From assembly GCA_014695255.1 (NCBI GenBank), contig JACJNX010000075.1, positions 207,151 through 271,150 on the forward strand: a DNA stretch of 64,000 nucleotides, written 5' to 3'. Both the position numbers and the translations under genes were made by a program. The notes beneath the pieces are model-generated. The model was given only the letters and a program-made list of their open reading frames with translations. It ran no database searches and had not been told where the DNA came from. Positions within the stretch are counted from its first letter, which is position 1. Each line of letters begins with the position of its first letter. This document shows positions 17,060 to 25,890 of the stretch, piece by piece. The stretch comes from Cyanobacteria bacterium FACHB-63. GTDB lineage: Bacteria > Cyanobacteriota > Cyanobacteriia > Leptolyngbyales > Leptolyngbyaceae.

Positions 17060-18748
17060 TCAATTGTTGAAGCGTTGAGAGGGTTTCGCGATCGTTTTTG
17101 CCACAGTCAGGGCAGTATGAAGCTGCTCGATCGCCTGCGGGGACAAAACTTCGGGATTGCTGATGACGATTGCTTCGATCGCCGAGAAATGTTCGGCATC
17201 AGTAATCTGGAGTTCTTGCCGCAGTTGATAGCAATATTCAAAGCTATCGGAGACACTGACGGTTTGTTGGCGCACTAAGTCTAATACAACTTCGCGATAG
17301 GTCTGTAGCCGAATCTGTTGAGAAACACCCTGCAATACTTTCACAAGCGTATAGATTTCATCTGGTGTTAAATCATTGATCGATCGCCCCTCCAAAAGCT
17401 TAGAATCAAGCGGCAATTTTTGAAGTTGCTTCCGCAAACTGCTTGCCATGTTCTCCCGCTCATATTGCATTCGAGTCCGGCGCAAAGTGCGGTAAAGCCA
17501 CAGAGAGCCAACTAAAACAATCAAGGCGTTAAAGGCAAGCAACGGATAGGTCGGTAATCGATTCAGTGTCGGACGTGCTCCATAGGAAAAGAATGTCCAA
17601 AAGGATGCGATCGTAAATAAAGTGAATGCGATATGCTGTGCCTGCTCTTTTGAGACAGCATGGCCATCAGATCCCGGAAGCCTACGGCACAGTTTTTCCA
17701 GGATCAATCCGATTCCAAAGGTAATTGCAACTAACACGGCAAAGGTAATGAAGACTGCAAGTGCTTTAGGAATTGGAATCGTATGGCGATATAAATAGAA
17801 GCCTGCATCAGCTACTTTTGCAACTTGATCCGCTTCGTGTGTCCATGCGCCTGTAAAATAATAGTCCCAATTACCCGCGTAAAGGAAATAGTACAGATAA
17901 AAAGCGATGACCATCCCCAGATAGCCATATTGAACTAGCCTTCGACCCGGCTTATTAAGTTCAGTCCAATAGCTATTTTCAGCATCAATATCAACGCAGG
18001 CAGACTTACAACCGACACAGGCGCTTTGCTCTTGGTCGGTTTCAGGATTTACAGTGCGGCACATCGATTGAGTTGTTACTGCTTTCGGTCGATGATAGTT
18101 TTGGCTACCGAGCAGCGCTCTCGGACCCGTATACACCATTTGCACAGGTGCCATTGGGCAGAAATATTGACACCAGCTTTTACCTGCATACAGATAGCCA
18201 ATCATGATCGCGCAGCAGATTGTGAGAATCAAGAATAGTCCCAGCGAAACTCGATCAGAGTTCACATACAGCAAGCGAAGCGCTAAACCCAATACAAATA
18301 GACCAAACTGCACATACAAATGATTGCGTCCAAGCCAAGAGTCTGGGCTGATGGTTACAACTTCGCGCCGCACTTCACCTGTTGTCCGATCGGTGACTTT
18401 CCGGTGTCGCTGCACGCCTAGCGATCGCGGAATCTGAGATAAAAACGAAAGCGGACAAATGCGCCGCCAAAATTCATGTCCCAGCACCAGCAAAATAAGA
18501 ATTCCACTAGGAACAATCATTGCCCACCAGATCAACGCACTCATCGAGAAGGAAGACTGGGGTAAACACGTCTCCCGAATCTTGATGCACTGATCTAAGT
18601 TCACATGAAACGGGCTAATGTGATTCGCGGGATCAGTGAATATGGGTGTGATGGGATCGTAAAAAAGGGATGCAATCAGTAATAACCAACCGAGAGTTAG
18701 CACCCAGCGAACTCGGTGCATGATTTTTTCAGGAACTTGATGCAGCAT
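17060..18748 (-). CDS. NapH/NosR-like membrane iron-sulfur protein
   Basis: A 562-residue membrane protein with about eight hydrophobic helices (for example 15-30, 70-92, 145-165, 167-187, 272-290). Cysteine motifs sit between helices: ICPLSF at 97-102, WCQYFCPM at 192-199, Cys230, and ACVGCKSAC at 243-251, enough for one or two [4Fe-4S] clusters as in NapH and NosR membrane electron carriers. A soluble helical tail (about 430-562) has no cysteine cluster and no known fold that I recognise. It stands between the kinase gene (72 bases upstream) and the FHA-reductase gene (19 bases downstream). I infer that it passes electrons between the reductase and the membrane or its far side. Confidence 0.8.
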   Translation of the reverse strand: MLHQVPEKIMHRVRWVLTLGWLLLIASLFYDPITPIFTDPANHISPFHVNLDQCIKIRETCLPQSSFSMSALIWWAMIVPSGILILLVLGHEFWRRICPLSFLSQIPRSLGVQRHRKVTDRTTGEVRREVVTISPDSWLGRNHLYVQFGLFVLGLALRLLYVNSDRVSLGLFLILTICCAIMIGYLYAGKSWCQYFCPMAPVQMVYTGPRALLGSQNYHRPKAVTTQSMCRTVNPETDQEQSACVGCKSACVDIDAENSYWTELNKPGRRLVQYGYLGMVIAFYLYYFLYAGNWDYYFTGAWTHEADQVAKVADAGFYLYRHTIPIPKALAVFITFAVLVAITFGIGLILEKLCRRLPGSDGHAVSKEQAQHIAFTLFTIASFWTFFSYGARPTLNRLPTYPLLAFNALIVLVGSLWLYRTLRRTRMQYERENMASSLRKQLQKLPLDSKLLEGRSINDLTPDEIYTLVKVLQGVSQQIRLQTYREVVLDLVRQQTVSVSDSFEYCYQLRQELQITDAEHFSAIEAIVISNPEVLSPQAIEQLHTALTVAKTIAKPSQRFNN

Positions 18749-18820
18749 AAGAAATTACCTGTTGTAAGAGTAGCCAGTGTTGCTTAAGGAGTAACAATCA
18801 AAGCAGTACTGAGATGAAGG

Positions 18821-20701
18821 CTAATGAATGACGCGATCGGGAATTTGCCAAAAGCTTAACCGTTGGTTTGTGTTCCAACTGACTAGATAGTCATGTGCCG
18901 GACTAAATGCGATCGTTTTCGGATTATCTAGCTTGCCTGCTTCTTGCATCACTAGCTTTCCGTCTTTCGGCACCCATGCACGAATACTTCCGTCTTTGTG
19001 AACCGTCATTAGATGACGATCGCACTTAGAAACCATAATCGAGTCCGCCGATGCTTTCGGTAGCGCTTGTGCCAAGATTTCACGTTTGAGATCCCAGACC
19101 AGTCCTCGATCTTTTCCAAAGCTAACCAGCGTGTGATCACTCACGATCTGTAAGCTTACAATCTCATCGGTATGACCTGAGAAGGTTCGCTCAATTTCCC
19201 CGCTGTGTAGATTCCAGACTCGAAGCTGGCGATCGCTACTGGCGGTAATCAGTCGGTCAGGAGAGGGATAGGTCATCCCTATCACATCGGCTGAGGGAAA
19301 ATTTTGCGTTTTTAGCAATCCACCCGTTTGTAAGTCCCAGTGACGAATGGTTCTGTCTTTACCGCTACTGGTCAATGTTTTTAGTCCTGGGCTAAATGCG
19401 ATCGCAATAACAGATTGCTGGTGCCCCCTAAATTGCCTCAGTAATTGACCTCGATCGATATCCCAAAGTTGAAGCGTTCCATTTTTGCGCCCACTCACCA
19501 GAAACTTGCTGTCTGAGCTAATTGCTAACGTTGTCACAGGTGAACGATCGGCGGCTAAGGTTGCAACAAGCTTACTATGAGGGAGCGACCATAAACGCAA
19601 TCGTTGATCGGTTCCTACACTTACCATCACTCGTTTATTCGGCGCGATCAGCAGTTGATCAATTCCCGATCGCATTGAAACTTCTCGCAGCCTTGTTAAC
19701 TGATGTTCTGCTTCGGGAAAAAGCTGTTGTTCAAACTGTTCGACGACCGATTTTACCGAACGACCGTAACGCCGCTCTAAGTCCTGCAACTGCAAGAATC
19801 CAGTTCCGACCAATAGCACCGTACTGGCTGTAAAAATTGCGGGTTGTGCCCGTGACCAGAGACTTGTGCTGGCTTTAGAGTCTTGCTGTAATTGCTGGAG
19901 ATCCGACAAAACCTCGGAAACTTGTTGATAACGATCGCTCGATCGACTCCGCACCATTCGATTCAGAATCGCCAGGAAGTTCGACGGAAGCGATCCCGCT
20001 TTTAAGTAACGCTGCCAATCAAGCTCACCCGAAATTAAATCTTGCTTAAACTGCTGTGGATCGGTTCGTGTAAGTAAATGAATGACTAGAATGCCTAAAG
20101 CGTAAATATCGCTATTCATCTGCGGCATGCCTAAGCATTGCTCATCTGGGATATAGCCAGGAGTTCCGATCAGCAATGGGACATCTAAATTTCTCCCAGT
20201 TTCCGAACAATAATGAGCTGCGCCAAAATCAATCAAAACAATCTCGCCAGTGCAACGACGGATGATATTGCTGGAAGTAATGTCACAATGAATGGCTTGG
20301 TGAGAATGAACGTAGTCCAGCACCGGAAGCAATTCCAGCAGCAGTGCGATCGCTGCCTTTACTGTGAAGCGCTTCTGAGGATTGAGCCAAGCGCTCAAGC
20401 TTTCACCTTCAATGTACTCCTGCACTAAGTAAGTCGAATCCTGCTCTTGACCATAGGCAAAGAGCGTTGGAATTTGGGAGTAGTTTTGTCCAAGCTGTCC
20501 TAGCAAATACGCTTCGTTCTCAAATAAATGACGGGCTGTTTCTAGCGAGATTTTGCTGTCTAACGGCAGTTTAAGCTGTTTGACCACGCACAAGGGATGC
20601 TGAGGAAGATATTTATCACGAGCGAGGTAAGTCTCGCTAAATCCTCCTGCGCCTAGTTTCTCTAAAATTAGATAGCGCCCAGTTAATAGTTGCCCAATCA
20701 T
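18821..20701 (-). CDS. Membrane-anchored Ser/Thr protein kinase with WD40 domain
   Basis: A 626-residue protein from the ATG at 20701. Kinase domain (about 8-270): glycine loop GAGGFSETY, Lys41 in VVKQLKL, Glu63, catalytic loop HCDITSSN with Asp140 and Asn145 (Cys replaces the usual Arg of HRD), and IDFG with Asp158. A hydrophobic segment at about 286-305 predicts one membrane span. Residues about 345-620 form WD40 repeats (for example LQLWDIDRGQ, IRHWDLQTG, LRVWNLHSG), probably a seven-bladed propeller on the far side of the membrane. An in-frame TTG at 20716 is an alternative start. First gene of the operon with the Fe-S membrane protein and FHA fusion; the propeller may be the sensor. Confidence 0.88.
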   Translation of the reverse strand: MIGQLLTGRYLILEKLGAGGFSETYLARDKYLPQHPLCVVKQLKLPLDSKISLETARHLFENEAYLLGQLGQNYSQIPTLFAYGQEQDSTYLVQEYIEGESLSAWLNPQKRFTVKAAIALLLELLPVLDYVHSHQAIHCDITSSNIIRRCTGEIVLIDFGAAHYCSETGRNLDVPLLIGTPGYIPDEQCLGMPQMNSDIYALGILVIHLLTRTDPQQFKQDLISGELDWQRYLKAGSLPSNFLAILNRMVRSRSSDRYQQVSEVLSDLQQLQQDSKASTSLWSRAQPAIFTASTVLLVGTGFLQLQDLERRYGRSVKSVVEQFEQQLFPEAEHQLTRLREVSMRSGIDQLLIAPNKRVMVSVGTDQRLRLWSLPHSKLVATLAADRSPVTTLAISSDSKFLVSGRKNGTLQLWDIDRGQLLRQFRGHQQSVIAIAFSPGLKTLTSSGKDRTIRHWDLQTGGLLKTQNFPSADVIGMTYPSPDRLITASSDRQLRVWNLHSGEIERTFSGHTDEIVSLQIVSDHTLVSFGKDRGLVWDLKREILAQALPKASADSIMVSKCDRHLMTVHKDGSIRAWVPKDGKLVMQEAGKLDNPKTIAFSPAHDYLVSWNTNQRLSFWQIPDRVIH

Positions 20702-21452
20702 GGTCACTTGCCTCAATGCACAATGCTGACAGGCATCGTTGTCTGTGAAATCAAAAACTGATTAATCACGCTGCCTGCTGTGAATTTTGCAGCGCTTAAG
20801 TTTTGGTCAGGACAATTACAAACTCTACTACGATCGCTGCTGACCTTTATCAGCGGACTTTCTAGCTTATTTTGCAAATACTGTCGCAACTCGGATGGGG
20901 TGGTAGCAGAAGGTAGAAAGCTACTCAACCTGGAGATTCTAATCTTGGTGCTGGCTAGATGCTGCCATAATTATAACGATTTATGCGATTTTCGATCACT
21001 TAGTTTTGTTAAATTGGAACCAGATTTTAGAAATCTGGTTCCAATTAATTTATCAATCTATCCTAATTCGGCTCATTCAGTAAGATGGCGATGCTAAGCA
21101 TAAAACACTGTGGCAATTCTTAAACTGTCACAAGTTCGGCGTACTATTGATCTATGATCCCTGAGTCTAAACGCAGATATCAGGCGTGTTCGCGGAAAAA
21201 CTACGTAGTATTACAGATGCAAACATAAAGCGAATTTGATAAAAATTGCAATGGTTTGAGCAAACGATCTCAAACTCCTCCATATTGATCGACAATAAAC
21301 TAGACTGTAGACGTTTGTGAAATTGGGTGTAGCTGCCAGGAAGTTCATCAACCAGGCTGAGTGACTGCAATTTAATCGAGTAACCTGACCACTCGCTTCG
21401 ATGCGAGAAGGGACGCTCACAGCACTGCAAAACCGACATACTGGCATCAAAA
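20702..21452. other. Spacer of about 750 bases between kinase and PAS genes
   Basis: Holds the divergent promoters of the kinase operon and the PAS gene. A 71-codon minus-strand frame (20713-20928) ends 12 bases before the kinase ATG, but it has only a TTG start and no clear family, so I do not call it. The main visible element is a 16-bp perfect hairpin at 21012-21046. Confidence 0.5.
21012..21046. repeat. Perfect 16-bp inverted repeat, 3-nt loop
   Basis: AATTGGAACCAGATTT (21012-21027), loop TAG, and its exact complement AAATCTGGTTCCAATT (21031-21046). It lies about 310 bases upstream of the kinase start and 400 bases upstream of the PAS gene. The end motif AATTGGAAC is shared with other hairpins in the window (27519, 27627 and 33226). 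Confidence 0.85.
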
Positions 21453-22997
21453 ATGATTCTACCTTTTTGGAATATTCCTGAGCTTCAGTCTCGTAAGCTA
21501 TCAAAATGCCTTGAGCGATCGCTCAAGCCAATTTGTGTGTACGACGATCGAGGGCGCACGGTTTACGCAAGCCAGAGCTTCTTGGAACTGCTGCAAACTC
21601 AAGGGGCGCAAGCCAATTTCTTTGATTGTTTTCCGTCTGCCCTGCGAACAAAGCTGGTAAAGTTTTGGCACCAAGCTCTAATTGGGGAAACGATTCAGTT
21701 CATCGCTCAAATTAAAGACGTAGAGGCGACCCTAAAAGGTTCCCTAGAATTTGATGAAACTGTCAAATTAATGTTTTTTACTGCTGCAAGAAGTGATGTA
21801 GCAGAAAACACTAATGATCTTACAAGAGCGTATGAAAACGCCGTCTTACGATCAGCGCATTCTAACTTAGCAACGGCTCTGATTAATCCAAACGGTGATG
21901 TAATTCAGTGCAATCAAAATCTACACAGCTTACTTGGAACAAGTGAGCAAGATGTAATTAATCTTGAGCAATTTGTGCATCCAGATGACCATCTAATTGA
22001 TGAACTGCTCAAGCAAGATTTGCTCAACGGAGCGATTGACTCTTACGCGATCGAGAAGCGATTTGTTTCTAGAAATTATGATCTACTTTGGCTAAAATTA
22101 AACGTTTCAGTGCTAGAAGCTCCAAGCAGTGAGAATGGCTATTTGTCTCATTTCGCTGTGATATTAGAAGATATTACAGATCACAAAAAAATCTATAGTA
22201 CGCTCGTTAGAACCGAAGAGAAATGGAAGACGTTATTCTTAAATAGTCCTTATTTGTTTATTCAAACTAGCAGCACTGGACAGATTATTCACGTGAGTCC
22301 GGCGGTTGAGATGCTGTTGGGCTATCAACCCGAAGAATTGCTGGGTTATCAAATTAGAGACTTGATACATCCCAGTAATTTGAATGAAGTCAATCTTGCT
22401 CTTCAGTTGTGGAGTAATGATATCCAAGCTAAACCAACCGGGATCGAGTGTTGGTGGAGAGCTAAGTCGAATCGGTGGGTCGCGTTATCCATCCAGGGAC
22501 AGCGATTTCCGACCATGCTGGAAATCGATGGATTGATGATTAGTGGTCATAATATTACCGATCGTAAAGCATTAGAAATTGAACTGAGAGACAACGAAGA
22601 GAAGTTTAAATCTCTAGTCGTAAACAGTTTAGGCGCTGTATTTCGTTGCGATTCGAGCTATACGATGCAGTTTATAAGCGATAAGACTCAGGAAATTACT
22701 GGCTATCCAGCCTCAGTATTTATCAATAATCAAGTTCGATCGTATCTCAGCATCGTTCATCCAGACGACATTACAATCCTGAAAGATTCGTTAATGCTAG
22801 CCATTTTGGATCATCATGCTCATCCGATCGAATATCGAATTATTGATGCAAATGGACAAATTCGTTGGGTAGCTGAGCGTAAACAAGGATTCTTCAGCCA
22901 AAACGGAGACTTATTATGGATCGATGGGTTGCTGTTAGAAATTAGTGATCGTACACGACTCGAAGTCGAGTTGCCTGATTGGGAGTCAACCTATTAA
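21453..22997 (+). CDS. Multi-PAS protein without output domain
   Basis: A 514-residue soluble protein made of about four PAS-like domains: a divergent one at about 20-115, then PAS/PAC units at about 135-250 (ending VILEDITDHKKI), 255-375 (ending SGHNITDRKALEIEL) and 380-505 (ending LLEISDRTRLEVEL). The PAC-type ends are clear. After the last unit the chain stops within about ten residues, and no histidine kinase, GGDEF or EAL domain follows. A good terminator lies 40 bases downstream, so this appears to be the true end. It may sense through protein-protein contact. Ligand unknown. Divergent from the kinase operon. Confidence 0.8.
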   Translation: MILPFWNIPELQSRKLSKCLERSLKPICVYDDRGRTVYASQSFLELLQTQGAQANFFDCFPSALRTKLVKFWHQALIGETIQFIAQIKDVEATLKGSLEFDETVKLMFFTAARSDVAENTNDLTRAYENAVLRSAHSNLATALINPNGDVIQCNQNLHSLLGTSEQDVINLEQFVHPDDHLIDELLKQDLLNGAIDSYAIEKRFVSRNYDLLWLKLNVSVLEAPSSENGYLSHFAVILEDITDHKKIYSTLVRTEEKWKTLFLNSPYLFIQTSSTGQIIHVSPAVEMLLGYQPEELLGYQIRDLIHPSNLNEVNLALQLWSNDIQAKPTGIECWWRAKSNRWVALSIQGQRFPTMLEIDGLMISGHNITDRKALEIELRDNEEKFKSLVVNSLGAVFRCDSSYTMQFISDKTQEITGYPASVFINNQVRSYLSIVHPDDITILKDSLMLAILDHHAHPIEYRIIDANGQIRWVAERKQGFFSQNGDLLWIDGLLLEISDRTRLEVELPDWESTY

Positions 22998-23036
22998 TTA
23001 AATGGTTTAGCACCTATCGGTAGAAAGATTCTTTTA

Positions 23037-23068
23037 AGCTCAGAGCCGTCATCGCCTCTGGGCTTTTC
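23037..23068 (+). terminator. Rho-independent terminator after PAS gene
   Basis: AGCTCAGAG (23037-23045) pairs with CTCTGGGCT (23056-23064, one G-U pair), followed by a T-run. Confidence 0.8.
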
Positions 23069-23276
23069 TGTGTAATATTTGAAACTTCGTTACTTTCTAA
23101 CCTCATTAACTCTTCATAAAGCGCTTATTCCCTTTTTCCAATCTTTTACTTAGAAGCTATAGATTTAGGCGGCTTTAGGATAGAATTAGCCTATGTAAAG
23201 AGCCAGTTTGGATATGAACAGCTAGTTTACTAAGCTGTTCATTGTATTTAAGTTCCATAATTATTTTGCCCTAATT

Positions 23277-24665
23277 ATGAGTCGTGAAGTTCCCGAAGCG
23301 GACGTTGATGAGCGGCTGATTGAAGCAACGATTAAGCCAGAAGTTGATGCAAATCAGGAACTTCTTCAAACTGAGCTTGATCCAGAAGATTTGGTGCCTG
23401 AGCGCGATCGAGTGAGTGAAAGTGACTTGCTAAAGAGCACAACCCAGTTATCACCGAAAGCAAAGATTACTCTAATTCAAAAATTAATTTCTCAACTCGA
23501 ACCAGATAGCGTTCAAGCCGTCGTGGAATTCGGATTAAAAGAGATTGCCCATCATCATCGCCGTCATGTAAGTTCAGTCGAACACAACACCCGTCTACTG
23601 CTTAAGAAGGATTACAGCTATCAAGCGCGTGGATTAAGTGAGCCAACGCAATATTTTGTCTATCTCAGGCGGCGTAAACCCAAGCTCGATCGCTACATTG
23701 GCGCATTATTTCATGTTCCTCAAGGGTGTGCTTTATCTTACTTTTTAGATACTGAGGAACGCTTGATCTTCAATCCGCCGCACAATGTATTTGAACTGCA
23801 CGATAGCAACCAACCGAATCATACTCAAGTCGTCCGTCTAATATGCTTGGAGCCTCCTCCGCCCGACTATACGTTTGATAAGCAGCAAAATGATGTGCCA
23901 GAAATCAAATTGCACCTCGAATACCTGCATCCTCAGACGTATCAATTGCTCTCAAAACAGACTTATCCGTTTCCCAGGTGTATGTATGAGGGAGGTGAAC
24001 TCGACCGATATCGTTGGGAAGTGAAAGCGATCGAGCTTTCTCCTGAACTCTCCGTATCGCCCCGGAACGCATTACCAACCTCTGTTGCTGAACCTTTGCT
24101 TGCTGTAGATGCTTCACCTGCTCAATTTGATCTCGATGCACCCCTAATTGATCGATCTGAAGCGATCTCGCCTCAATTTTCCAATGAAGCGATCTCGATC
24201 GAACCGCAACGTCAAGTGCTAGAACTGCAACCAAAACTGCTCACCTATTACCTATCGCAGCAAAATGATGCCGATGCAATCTTGAAGCGAATGCGGCTGT
24301 GGGTGACTTGGAGCGAAAAAGCAATGCCACAGTCAAGATGGGAAATTGTTCAGGAGAATGGCAGCTATACGCTGATGAATGCGCGATTTAAGCGACGAAT
24401 TCTCCGATTTTCACCGGCTTCTAACTCGATCGTGCTTGAGAACTCACTGCCTGTATTGATGAAGTGGTTTCAGGATTTGAGTCTAGCTGTATCTCAGTCT
24501 CAAAGCCGCAGGCAGTATAGCGCAACGCAATTAAAACTGGCTCACAGCTTGTTTATTGAAATGAGTCTTCCTCAAACTGATCCGGCGATCGTGCTGAAGA
24601 AGTTATTCGGAGTGAAGTTTGCTAACTCTCCAACGAGTCAGAGTAATTCTTCTCAAGGAGTCTAA
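23277..24665 (+). CDS. Hypothetical protein, cyanobacterial type
   Basis: A 462-residue soluble protein that I cannot assign. It has an acidic N-terminus (about 1-60), a conserved-looking core at about 115-250 (YFVYLRRRKPKLDRYIGALF, FHVPQGCALSYFLD, LIFNPPHNVFEL), a Pro/Ala/Ser-rich linker at about 255-320 and a helical C-terminal part (about 320-455). No signal peptide or membrane span is evident. It follows the PAS gene on the same strand, but a terminator separates them. No catalytic motif was recognised. Confidence 0.7.
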   Translation: MSREVPEADVDERLIEATIKPEVDANQELLQTELDPEDLVPERDRVSESDLLKSTTQLSPKAKITLIQKLISQLEPDSVQAVVEFGLKEIAHHHRRHVSSVEHNTRLLLKKDYSYQARGLSEPTQYFVYLRRRKPKLDRYIGALFHVPQGCALSYFLDTEERLIFNPPHNVFELHDSNQPNHTQVVRLICLEPPPPDYTFDKQQNDVPEIKLHLEYLHPQTYQLLSKQTYPFPRCMYEGGELDRYRWEVKAIELSPELSVSPRNALPTSVAEPLLAVDASPAQFDLDAPLIDRSEAISPQFSNEAISIEPQRQVLELQPKLLTYYLSQQNDADAILKRMRLWVTWSEKAMPQSRWEIVQENGSYTLMNARFKRRILRFSPASNSIVLENSLPVLMKWFQDLSLAVSQSQSRRQYSATQLKLAHSLFIEMSLPQTDPAIVLKKLFGVKFANSPTSQSNSSQGV

Positions 24666-24714
24666 TAAGTGTGGAGCAAGCATCTTGCCTGCTCCACTGA
24701 GGCTCACATCAATG

Positions 24715-24865
24715 TGAGTTCGACGAGTCTTTCCGCTTCGGTTCTGCCGCGCCCGTGTAAAGCCTACTAAAGGGGGCTAAAGATAAATAAAGGTTTGCAG
24801 TCCTGAAGGGACTTCGCACGACTCGCCCCGAATTCTATTCCGGGGCGAGTCGTGCGAAGCGAAGA
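24715..24865 (-). repeat. Degenerate interspersed repeat, copy A (minus orientation)
   Basis: Read on the minus strand it runs from a CCCCGG/GGGG palindrome through TGCGAAGTCC, an AGTCC/GGACT dyad and CTTTAGCCCCC. Copy B at 26985-27150 has the same order of blocks on the plus strand. Such repeats with GAAGTCC-GGACT cores are common in cyanobacterial spacers. It includes the 19-bp hairpin at 24812-24859. Confidence 0.6.
24812..24859. terminator. Perfect 19-bp hairpin between convergent genes
   Basis: CTTCGCACGACTCGCCCCG (24812-24830) and its exact complement (24841-24859) enclose ten bases. It lies between the convergent hypothetical genes ending at 24665 and 24888, so it probably blocks read-through both ways, although there is no T-run. 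Confidence 0.7.
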
Positions 24866-24887
24866 GTCTTATCGAACTTGCGTCACG

Positions 24888-25769
24888 TTACTGAGCGGCA
24901 ACTTTTGACATCATTGGAATGTCTTCGATCGCAATTTGCAGCAAGACTGGATCGGGTTCATAGCGATTGATCATTGCTTGCTGTAATAATTCCTGTACAG
25001 GCAAGCTGTTGTAGAGCGGTGTTCCCTCCAATGCTTTGATTGCATTAATCGTTTTCTGCCAATCTTGCGCTGTTTTGGCAGATTTTGCTTGACTGAGCAA
25101 TTGAGCTTGCTGCTTCCATTGTTGTTTGAGTTCTGTACCGCGATCGTGCCATTGACTCGTCTCCGGAATCTTATCGAGCAGCGCGATCGAGGTTTTGACA
25201 TCTGCTTGCTGAAAGCGATTAGTCGCTTGCTGAACTAATTCTTTTGACCAGTCTTCTTCAAGCTGCTGTGCAACTTCATAATGCTGACTGTTTTTAGGAA
25301 TTCCAGCGACGACTTCAACCGCAGTGGTTAACTGATCGCGACTTGCGGCAGCTTGGGCGCGATTGAGCAGTTCAGCATAAGTCGTTTCAACTTCCTTTGG
25401 TAATTGATCCGAGTGGTTGTTGAATGGCAGGTGTTCAACGACACGATCGCTCCATTGTTGAGCCGGGATCGCTTCTGGAGCAACGTTCTCGCGCTGCTGT
25501 CCAGTTTGTGAACATTGGTCTGAATCAGAGGAAGCTGAAGCAGGGTCACAAGGTTGAAGCGAAGGTTCTGACTCAGTTGCTTGTAATCCTGTATTTAGGA
25601 GCGCAACAGAACAGAGAATCATGCCGCTGCTGGCAACAAGTTTGAAATTAGTCGATCGGTATTTGAACGACGATCGACCTTGGTTCTGGAGCGTGAGCGC
25701 TGTTTGGGTTAGATTTCGCTCAGAGCGAATTGCTTTGTCTCTTGATAGTGTTAAGGACTGAGGCTTCAT
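24888..25769 (-). CDS. Hypothetical membrane-anchored protein with helical repeats
   Basis: A protein of 293 residues from the ATG at 25769 (another ATG ten codons upstream is possible). A hydrophobic span lies at about 43-65 (LVASSGMILCSVALLNTG), after a basic N-terminus, so the chain is likely anchored with its bulk outside the cytoplasm. The C-terminal half is helical with TPR-like repeats (AELLNRAQAAASRDQLTTAV, ATNRFQQADVKTSIALLDKI, AKSAKTAQDWQKTINAIKAL). I do not recognise a family. It is on the same strand as the RTX-like gene, 121 bases downstream of it. Confidence 0.65.
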   Translation of the reverse strand: MKPQSLTLSRDKAIRSERNLTQTALTLQNQGRSSFKYRSTNFKLVASSGMILCSVALLNTGLQATESEPSLQPCDPASASSDSDQCSQTGQQRENVAPEAIPAQQWSDRVVEHLPFNNHSDQLPKEVETTYAELLNRAQAAASRDQLTTAVEVVAGIPKNSQHYEVAQQLEEDWSKELVQQATNRFQQADVKTSIALLDKIPETSQWHDRGTELKQQWKQQAQLLSQAKSAKTAQDWQKTINAIKALEGTPLYNSLPVQELLQQAMINRYEPDPVLLQIAIEDIPMMSKVAAQ

Positions 25770-25890
25770 ATGAGGAAATTTCAGAATGTACAGCAGCAAT
25801 CAATGCACCCTGTCGAACACTCAGCACTTTACCCCCACAAGAGAATGACTTTTGTAGGGGTAAAGTGAGGACTAACTTACTGGAAACGAG

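Noticed and set aside
15589..20701. Nitrate or nitrous oxide respiration locus (napH/nosR)
   Set aside because: No catalytic reductase, periplasmic cytochrome or copper enzyme is nearby; only the membrane Fe-S type is shared.
20713..20928. 71-codon frame just before the kinase gene
   Set aside because: It has only a TTG start, no ATG, and no homology that I recognise.
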